From contig PS015009.1 in assembly GCA_048213135.1 (NCBI GenBank), positions 1,302,001-1,366,000 on the forward strand: DNA of 64,000 nt. Reading direction: 5' to 3'. Shown one piece after another: positions 43,425 to 49,720 of the stretch; within the stretch, counting starts at the first letter, position 1; each line of letters begins with the position of its first letter. The position numbers and the translations under genes are program-made. The stretch comes from Reclinomonas americana ATCC 50394. Lineage: Eukaryota; Jakobida; Jakobea; Jakobida. The notes below the pieces were generated by a model, which was not told the DNA's origin, did not search any database, and worked only from the letters and a program-made list of their open reading frames with translations.

Positions 43425-44373
43425 GACTTGGACTGCTCCTGATCCGGTGTAATGGCAAAGGGCGGTATTTCCTTTTTTCTTCTTTAAGAATGTACACCGC
43501 GTTTCCATAGGGCTTGATACCTTTTCCCCGTCGCAACGCGTACACTTTGGTAAACTCCGCCCCAAAATAAAGGATCACCGAGGTATAATATACCCACAGC
43601 AGTAATATCACTACCGATGCCGCCGCTCCAAAGGCGGCACTGGTATTGCTGCTGCCCAGGTAGTAGCCAATAAGGAATTTACCCAGCAGGAAGAGGGCCG
43701 CCGTAAACATCGATCCTTTCATAGCGTCTTTCCAATGGATGGTTGCGTCGGGCAGTACTTTGTAAATGATAGCGAAGAATGAGCTGATGGTGATGAAGAT
43801 GATAAAGAGGTTCAACGCGTACATAATATAGAATGTAGACTCGGAGAACATCACTTCCAGACGGGCACTCAGTGCGTCCATGGCCGCGTTCACCACCAGT
43901 GATACCAGCATCAGGAAACCGAGGCTCACCACCAATGAAAAAGAGAGCAGCCGGTTGACCAGGTATTTAATCCATCCCTTACGGGGTTTGGCTTTGATAC
44001 TCCAGATATAATTGATGCTGCCCTGTATTTCTGTAAATACGCCGGTAGCGCCAATGAACAATACCACGCCACCTGCAATAGCGCCAACGGTGGTTTCATC
44101 TTTCAGGTGTACGTTGGCGATCATCTCCTGTATCTGCTGAGCCGCGTTACTGCCCACCAGTTGTTTCAGTTGCATATACAGGCTTCCCTGTACGGCTTCG
44201 TTTCCGTAAAAGGCTCCGGCAAAAGAAATGAGCAGGAACAACAGCGGCGCAATAGAAAAAAGGGTAAAGTAGGAAAGCGAGGCGCTGAGTTTAAACACAT
44301 TGTCATTATTAAACTCGGTAAAGGCCTGCCTCAGTACGCCGATATTATGTTTTATGCGTGTGAAAATGACCAT
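43321..44373 (-). CDS. YihY/BrkB-family membrane protein, 3' end probably frameshifted
   Basis: About 350 residues as read, from the ATG at 44373 (MVIFTRIKHNIGVL...). Six hydrophobic helices and the family marks FTLFSIAPLLFLLISFAGAF, FIGATGVFTEIQGSINYIW and LYFGAEFTKVYALRRG are present. The family was once called RNase BN; members are inner-membrane proteins of unclear role. The last 35 residues look wrong (RPLPLHRIRSSPSPK) and run through the opposing phosphoesterase gene. At the A6 run (minus strand; 43473-43478) the other frame would end at a TAA at 43421-43423, exactly where the opposing gene stops. So an indel at that run is likely. Confidence 0.8.
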   Translation of the reverse strand: MVIFTRIKHNIGVLRQAFTEFNNDNVFKLSASLSYFTLFSIAPLLFLLISFAGAFYGNEAVQGSLYMQLKQLVGSNAAQQIQEMIANVHLKDETTVGAIAGGVVLFIGATGVFTEIQGSINYIWSIKAKPRKGWIKYLVNRLLSFSLVVSLGFLMLVSLVVNAAMDALSARLEVMFSESTFYIMYALNLFIIFITISSFFAIIYKVLPDATIHWKDAMKGSMFTAALFLLGKFLIGYYLGSSNTSAAFGAAASVVILLLWVYYTSVILYFGAEFTKVYALRRGKGIKPYGNAVYILKEEKRKYRPLPLHRIRSSPSPKACSCPFHRDRAASPDHSASIVWYQRRVPTTYR

Positions 44374-44445
44374 ATGCTTCGTATTGCAGCATATAGAGTA
44401 CAAGCGGCATACCAAATTATATGGCAGTGCTCAAATAAAGGAGGT

Positions 44446-45219
44446 TCAACGCTTTGGGGACTCGTTTTTGTACCAGTTCATCATTTCACGGTATACGGAT
44501 TCCTCAGTTAAAGTATCAGCCAGCAATTCGGTATAACTCATCTTTTTTACATCCATGCAATACTGCACCAGCAGCCAGTTGCGATAGTAAGGAATTACGG
44601 TGCCTGTTCCGTCGGCGAAACTGATCCAGCCATTGTGGTTGGCTTTTTCCGTTTCATTAAGCTGCCTGATGTTGTTGAACAGGTTTGTTTGTCCCGGTTC
44701 TTTACGGGCAATATATTCAGGATAGCCTTCAAATTTCCAAACGGGAATATTACCTACAGGATTGGTCTTCCGGAAACCGAGGTGATTATATTGCAGGCAA
44801 TGTACAGCTTCGTGTGCCAGCAGTTGGGTGAGGTTCCATTTATAGCCGTCCAGTTCTACATAATTACTGTCGTAGTGCGCCGTTCCCTGTAGTACCACTT
44901 TATCATAAAAGCCCCAGGCAAAGGCCCTGCCGCGTATCTTCTGCATCAGCCCGGGATAAGCCGATCCGTCGTTAAGACAAATGTCCAGCTTCAGCGAAGG
45001 ATTGTACCATTCACTTTTTTGCAGGAGTGCCGTTGCGTTGTCCAGCCGGGTTAATAGCTGCGGACCTATGGGTTGCTGGTGATAAACCGTATAGTTATTA
45101 TGAACCGTCTTATTGGCGTAGGTAAGAACAGGATTCAGTATGATGATGGCCAGGAGTGCGGCAATAAATACAATGGTAACGGTTAACCGCAACGTCCATT
45201 TTTTTATCTGCTTTTTCAT
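44446..45219 (-). CDS. membrane-anchored gluzincin-like metallopeptidase homologue
   Basis: 257 residues. One N-terminal membrane helix (LRLTVTIVFIAALLAIIIL) anchors it with the main part outside the cytoplasm. The helix QLLAHEAVHCLQYNHLG carries an HExxH zinc motif, and a later EGYPEYIAR supplies a third-ligand Glu, the arrangement of gluzincin peptidases. The substrate is unknown. It is followed on the same strand by the YihY gene and preceded by an esterase gene 29 bp away, so it may share a transcript with the esterase. Confidence 0.7.
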   Translation of the reverse strand: MKKQIKKWTLRLTVTIVFIAALLAIIILNPVLTYANKTVHNNYTVYHQQPIGPQLLTRLDNATALLQKSEWYNPSLKLDICLNDGSAYPGLMQKIRGRAFAWGFYDKVVLQGTAHYDSNYVELDGYKWNLTQLLAHEAVHCLQYNHLGFRKTNPVGNIPVWKFEGYPEYIARKEPGQTNLFNNIRQLNETEKANHNGWISFADGTGTVIPYYRNWLLVQYCMDVKKMSYTELLADTLTEESVYREMMNWYKNESPKR

Positions 45220-45248
45220 AATGTCTTTTTAAATGGAGCATTCCCGGG

Positions 45249-46109
45249 CTACTGGTCACTGCCGGGGCCTGAAAAGAAATATTGCAATCCTTTAATAGCG
45301 CTGATAGCTGCCGCATCCATATGCCCGGTATTGCTGAATATGGTATACTCCATCCGCATGTGCGGTGGCGCCAGTTTTTTGATCTCGTCGGCAATTTTTT
45401 GACCCGGAGCGATATCCCATTTGGGGTCCTCCGATCCGCCAACGCTCATATAAAGCGCAAGGGAATCTTTCGCCACGCGGTTTTTCAGTTTAATGCCGAG
45501 GGTATCCATATAAAAATTGTGGTACCATACCGACGGGCTTGCCGCCAGGAAATTATTGAAGACCGTCGGTCCCTGTTCGGCCTGGCGCCAAAGGGCATAG
45601 AGGCAGAAATAGCCACCGAAGGAGTGTCCTTCCAGGGTCCGGTTCTTCCTGTCGGTGCGATAGGAAGAATCAATATAAGGTACCAGTTCCTTTTGTAAAA
45701 AATCATAGAATGCCGGTCCGCCGCCGCTGGCCTTTACTTCATCACCAGGCGTTGATGCGGGATAGAGATAGTCACGCACACGAAGCGAATCCATTTTCTG
45801 GAATGAAGGATAACCTACGCCAACCAGTACTATCGGTGGCAGCAGTCCCGCTCTTTCATATTGTTTGGCTACAGACGCGATGATGGGAAAATGGAAATTA
45901 GCATCCAGCACATATACGCTGGGATAGTATTTCGTTGGGTCTTCCGTATAATCATCCGGTGTTTGTACAGATATTACGAAAGTGTCTTTTACCGATTGGG
46001 AATAGAGGGTTACATCTCCCGAGTGCCGTATTTCGGGTTCCATTCGTTTGGGATGACTGCAGGAAATGGCAAAAGCGAAGAGGGATAAAAAAGCCAGGGC
46101 TTTAAGCAT
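45249..46109 (-). CDS. lipoprotein esterase of the IroE/Fes-like alpha/beta hydrolase group
   Basis: 286 residues with a lipobox AISC (MLKALAFLSLFAFAISCS). Alpha/beta-hydrolase marks: YYPSVYVLDANFHFP, nucleophile elbow LEGHSFGGYF (Ser), an Asp region SVGGSEDPKWD and His in SNTGHMDAA. The group (COG2819) includes siderophore esterases and serine esterases of the periplasm. No siderophore genes adjoin it, so its substrate is open. It lies just upstream of the membrane-anchored peptidase homologue. Confidence 0.87.
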   Translation of the reverse strand: MLKALAFLSLFAFAISCSHPKRMEPEIRHSGDVTLYSQSVKDTFVISVQTPDDYTEDPTKYYPSVYVLDANFHFPIIASVAKQYERAGLLPPIVLVGVGYPSFQKMDSLRVRDYLYPASTPGDEVKASGGGPAFYDFLQKELVPYIDSSYRTDRKNRTLEGHSFGGYFCLYALWRQAEQGPTVFNNFLAASPSVWYHNFYMDTLGIKLKNRVAKDSLALYMSVGGSEDPKWDIAPGQKIADEIKKLAPPHMRMEYTIFSNTGHMDAAAISAIKGLQYFFSGPGSDQ

Positions 46110-46205
46110 GTTGGTAATGGTTGAACAACAAAAATAAGCGACTGGTGTTTTTTTCCTTTACCCTTTATGGATTTTAGGGTTTTGTTAAGACTCCCCCTAT
46201 CTCGT

Positions 46206-46754
46206 TTATACAGCAGCCCTTGCGGCCTGCTGTACATGTCTTTCAATATGGTAAACGAGGAAGCGGAAAGTATCACCCATCCTCAGTTTTATGAGGGGTG
46301 TCAGTGAAATGGCCGTCCTGGTACGGGTGAGGTTGATATGCCGTGACCGGTCCAGCAGGTCTTTCAATTTGTGCTGTTGTTTCAGAAAACGGTCGATGCT
46401 GGTAATGGTAAGTTCGCGGTGTACCGGGTTTTTGTCTTTGGGCGATTTCATTTTTTTCTGCTTTCCTTCTTTCACCTGCATCAGGTTGGCGAAGTAATTA
46501 CCGATGATCCCGCTTTTAAAAACGAGCCGTCCTTTTTCCGGTCGTTGTTCCAGTAATTGTTTTTCGATCTCGGGAAGATAAAAATCACCATAAAGGTTAA
46601 GGTGTTCAATACATTCAAGAACACTCCAGGAACCTTCGTCTTTCCTGCGGTTAAGGGCAGCGGTATCCAGCTTGCTTAACAGTTTAACAGCTTCTGTACA
46701 GCGATCGGTAATGGTGGTCAGTTCATCGACCAGGAGGTTGTTGGCTATTTGCAT
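46206..46754 (-). CDS. DinB-like four-helix-bundle protein
   Basis: 182 residues from the ATG at 46754 (MQIANNLLVDELTT...), chosen because the longer frame starts in a Lys-run leader. The DinB/YfiT fold is suggested by SWSVLECIEHLNLYGDFYLP and the final helix FRFLVYHIERHVQQAARA, with His residues in helices 2 and 4 as in metal-binding members. Members include thiol-transferases (BshB2 / mycothiol type) and stress-linked proteins. It follows the CRP-like regulator gene by 56 bp on the same strand. Confidence 0.83.
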   Translation of the reverse strand: MQIANNLLVDELTTITDRCTEAVKLLSKLDTAALNRRKDEGSWSVLECIEHLNLYGDFYLPEIEKQLLEQRPEKGRLVFKSGIIGNYFANLMQVKEGKQKKMKSPKDKNPVHRELTITSIDRFLKQQHKLKDLLDRSRHINLTRTRTAISLTPLIKLRMGDTFRFLVYHIERHVQQAARAAV

Positions 46755-46810
46755 AATGATTTGTTTTATGCAAAATTGCCGCGGCTTATTTTTTTTCTTC
46801 TTGATGCGGA

Positions 46811-47356
46811 TCAAGAATTCCGGATGCGGCTCAGTGTTTCCGGCGTCATGCGCAGGTAGGAAGCAATGTATTTAAGCGGCACATGCTGAAAAACGTTGGG
46901 GCTCCTGTCCAGCACACGTTTCAGCCTTTCGGTAGGTGATTCGGTCAACAGGTCTATCTCTCTTTCTATTTGCTGGGTAACGAGTATTTCCATCAATTGA
47001 TTATAAGCCACCAGGTTCTCCGGGCTTTCATGCACCAGGCGGGTAACCTGCTCTTTGGGTATCACTTTTACTTCGGTCTTGCGTATCGCCTCAATAAAAA
47101 ATTCCGAAGGTGTTTGTTTGATATAAGAAGACAGGGAATTAATAAAAGACCCTTCATAACCCAGCCTTATTGTTTGCTCTTCCAGTTCTGTGAGGTGGAT
47201 CACCCTTACGGCGCCGCTTTCAATATAGTACAGGTTCTTCTCCACCTCGCCTTCGCGGATGAGGAACTCCCCTTTGGCCAGGGTACGCGGCTGGGCTATA
47301 TGATCCAGTTCCGATAAAAGGATCTCCGCAAAGTTCCTGGTTGTTGTCATAATCAA
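46811..47356 (-). CDS. Crp/Fnr-family transcriptional regulator
   Basis: 181 residues. A cyclic-nucleotide-binding-like beta-barrel (LAKGEFLIREGEVEKNLYYI, ESGAVRVIHL, LGYEGSFINSLSSYI) is followed by a C-terminal helix-turn-helix (PTERLKRVLDRSPNVFQHVP, IASYLRMTPETLSRIR), ending in the family-typical short tail. There is no Cys cluster, so it is not an oxygen sensor of the Fnr kind. It is divergent from the Prs-like gene, and NrtR-type box 4 lies between them 15 bp from its start, so it may be part of the NAD regulon. Confidence 0.88.
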   Translation of the reverse strand: MIMTTTRNFAEILLSELDHIAQPRTLAKGEFLIREGEVEKNLYYIESGAVRVIHLTELEEQTIRLGYEGSFINSLSSYIKQTPSEFFIEAIRKTEVKVIPKEQVTRLVHESPENLVAYNQLMEILVTQQIEREIDLLTESPTERLKRVLDRSPNVFQHVPLKYIASYLRMTPETLSRIRNS

Positions 47357-47370
47357 GTTTCAAAAAAATA

Positions 47371-47393
47371 TTTTGCTTATTTTTGAAGCAAAA
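47371..47393. promoter_or_regulatory. NrtR-type operator, box 4 (between CRP-like and Prs-like genes)
   Basis: TTTTGC-TTATTTTTGAA-GCAAAA, the same 23-bp layout as boxes 1-3. It sits 14 bp before the CRP-like start and 45 bp before the Prs-like start, so it may control both directions. TATTTTTG (47378-47385) inside it resembles a -7 element. Confidence 0.72.
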
Positions 47394-47438
47394 TAAAAAT
47401 ATGATGTACCTTTACTCTGTGAAAATAAACAACTCGCG

Positions 47439-48236
47439 ATGAAAACGATCAATATTAATACACGGGAAAATGTGAAGATCACCATCTTTCCCGACGGACA
47501 ACCCCATGTGAACCTTGGCGACCTGGCAGAAGGAGAAGAAGTGAAACTGGTATGTTCCCTTACCGACACCGGTAAACTGCTGCAGTTGCTGGAAACCGCC
47601 AATGCTATCGACAACTGTTTTGCCCGCAAAAAAATGCTCGTCATCCCCTACCTGATGGCCGCCCGCTACGACCGGCTGATGCTGCCCGGCGACAGCCTCG
47701 ATCTTAAAGTAGTGGCCGACATGATCAACTACTGCGGCTTTGAAAAAGTGTACCTGTTCGATGTGCATTCCGGCGCCGCGACATTGCTCATCAAAAATGC
47801 CATTCCCATCAGCAATGAGGTCATGGTACGTCAGTACAACAGGGAAAATGCCATATTGCTTTGTCCGGATGAAGGCGCCGCCAAAAAGACCGGCGCTTAC
47901 CGCGACTGGAACCCGCATCTTGCCGAAATTGTGTATTGCCATAAAAGCCGCGACCTGGCCACGGGAAAGATCACCCTTTCTGTTCCCGACCCCGAAAAGT
48001 GCGAAGGCCGCAACTGCGTTATCATCGACGACATTTGCGACGGCGGCGGTACCTTCCTTGCCATTGCCGGGCAGGTGAAACCGGCACACCTTACACTCAT
48101 TGTAACACACGGCATTTTCTCCAAAGGATTTACGACACTGGAGCAACACTTCAGCGAGATCATTGTATCCGACAGCCTTTATAAAACGTACGACTCTCCT
48201 ATTGTAACCACTATACCTGTAACAGCAACACTTTAA
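47439..48236 (+). CDS. Prs-like (phosphoribosyl-pyrophosphate synthetase family) enzyme, short and divergent
   Basis: 265 residues, about 50 fewer than housekeeping Prs. Family marks are FPDGQ (17-21), IPYLMAARYDRL (69-80), FDVHSGA (107-113) and the phosphoribosyl loop IIDDICDGGGTF (195-206). Missing are the usual N-terminal segment and typical Prs signatures such as the flexible KRR loop. A second, non-housekeeping prs next to nadV is known in NrtR regulons, and could make PRPP for nicotinamide salvage. The same protein family also includes the ADP-ribose pyrophosphokinase of the phage NARP1 NAD+ rebuilding pathway. The sequence alone does not separate these. The nadV-like gene starts 10 bp downstream. 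Confidence 0.85.
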   Translation: MKTININTRENVKITIFPDGQPHVNLGDLAEGEEVKLVCSLTDTGKLLQLLETANAIDNCFARKKMLVIPYLMAARYDRLMLPGDSLDLKVVADMINYCGFEKVYLFDVHSGAATLLIKNAIPISNEVMVRQYNRENAILLCPDEGAAKKTGAYRDWNPHLAEIVYCHKSRDLATGKITLSVPDPEKCEGRNCVIIDDICDGGGTFLAIAGQVKPAHLTLIVTHGIFSKGFTTLEQHFSEIIVSDSLYKTYDSPIVTTIPVTATL

Positions 48237-48246
48237 TTAACCCATC

Positions 48247-49701
48247 ATGAACATCAACCCTTTTCTCCTCACCGATTATTATAAAGTAGGTCATATTTTT
48301 CAATACCCCGAAAAAACGGAACTGGTATACAGTAATCTTACGCCCCGCAAAAGCCGGCTCAACGGTATTGACGAAATGGTGTTTTTCGGACTGCAGTATT
48401 TTGTAAAAGAATACCTGGTGGACTATTTCAATAAAACCTTTTTTGAGCAGCCCAAAGAAAAAGTAATCGCTGATTATAAACGCCGCATCGTCACTTCCCT
48501 TGGCGCACACCTGCCCAGCTACCAGCACCTTGAAGCCCTGCACGACCTGGGTTACCTGCCTGTAGAAATAAAAGCCCTCCCCGAAGGCAGCTGTGTACCC
48601 ATGCGGGTACCCTGCGTAACTCTTGTAAATACAGTTCCTGAATTTTACTGGATCACCAATTTCCTGGAAACACTGCTGAGCGCCGTTATCTGGCAGCCCT
48701 GCACCAGTGCCACTATTGCCCACAGCTACCGCAAACTGCTTGACCGCTATGCGGAGGAAACCGGTGTGGACAAAGCCTTTGTACAATGGCAGGGGCACGA
48801 CTTCTCTTTCCGCGGCATGAGTTCACTGGAAACGGCTGTTACCAGCGGTATGGGTCACCTGCTCAGTTTTACCGGTACCGATACCATTCCTGCTATTGAT
48901 GCACTGGAACAATATTATGGAGCTGACGCAGAAAAAGAACTCATCGGCGGAAGCGTGGCCGCCACCGAGCACAGTGTTATGTGCAGCGGCAGCCGCGATG
49001 GTGAATTGGAAACATTCAAAAGACTGGTCACTGAAGTCTACCCTTCCGGCATCATCAGCATTGTGAGTGACACCTGGGATTTGTGGAAAGTATGTACCGA
49101 ATACCTGCCCGCATTAAAAGAGATCATTCTTGCCCGTAATGGTAAAGTAGTGATCCGCCCCGACAGCGGCGACCCGGTTAAGATCATCTGCGGCGATCCC
49201 AACGGCGCAACAGAAGTACAACGCAAAGGCGTAGTGGAATTGCTGTGGGATGTGTTTGGCGGTACAGTTACAGATAAAGGATATAAAATGCTCGACGGGC
49301 ACATCGGCGCTATCTATGGCGACAGCATCAACATTGAAAGGGCAACGGCCATTTGCGAAGGACTGAAAGCGAAAGGTTTTGCCAGCCAGGTGGTTTTCGG
49401 TATCGGCAGCTTCACGTACCAGTACAATACCCGCGACACATTCGGTACAGCTATGAAAGCCACCTATGTAGTAATTGATGGTGAAGGACGTGAGATCTTT
49501 AAGAACCCTGTTACCGACGATGGCACCAAACGCTCTGCCACCGGTCTTTTGCAGGTAAAGAAAGAAAACGGCACCTATGTATTGCATGACCAGGTGGGAT
49601 GGGAAGAAGAGAAAGACAGCGAGTTGAAAACGGTGTTTAAAAATGGTATATTAGTAAAAGAACATACACTTGCCGGAATAAGGGCAAGGCTCCACAGTTA
49701 A
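48247..49701 (+). CDS. nadV: nicotinamide phosphoribosyltransferase (NAMPT/NadV) family
   Basis: 484 residues, normal NAMPT length. Conserved parts: NLTPRKSR near the N-terminus, GHDFSFRGMSS (183-193), LSFTGTDTIPA with the nicotinamide-selecting Asp212, AATEHSVM with the catalytic His242, and VVIRPDSGDPVK for phosphate binding. NAMPT joins nicotinamide to PRPP to make NMN, the first step of nicotinamide salvage. A relative in phages (Namat) uses ADP-ribose-pyrophosphate and makes NAD+ directly. No nadM-like adenylyltransferase adjoins it. It lies between the Prs-like and SIR2-TPR genes (gaps 10 and 19 bp), probably one transcript. Confidence 0.93.
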   Translation: MNINPFLLTDYYKVGHIFQYPEKTELVYSNLTPRKSRLNGIDEMVFFGLQYFVKEYLVDYFNKTFFEQPKEKVIADYKRRIVTSLGAHLPSYQHLEALHDLGYLPVEIKALPEGSCVPMRVPCVTLVNTVPEFYWITNFLETLLSAVIWQPCTSATIAHSYRKLLDRYAEETGVDKAFVQWQGHDFSFRGMSSLETAVTSGMGHLLSFTGTDTIPAIDALEQYYGADAEKELIGGSVAATEHSVMCSGSRDGELETFKRLVTEVYPSGIISIVSDTWDLWKVCTEYLPALKEIILARNGKVVIRPDSGDPVKIICGDPNGATEVQRKGVVELLWDVFGGTVTDKGYKMLDGHIGAIYGDSINIERATAICEGLKAKGFASQVVFGIGSFTYQYNTRDTFGTAMKATYVVIDGEGREIFKNPVTDDGTKRSATGLLQVKKENGTYVLHDQVGWEEEKDSELKTVFKNGILVKEHTLAGIRARLHS

Positions 49702-49720
49702 CCTTGGTAAAACAATCCGT

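Noticed and set aside
46748-46776. A fifth NrtR-type box near the DinB gene start (TTTGC ... GCAAAA).
   Set aside because: The spacer is 17 bases rather than 11 and one half-site is shorter, so it does not fit the common layout.
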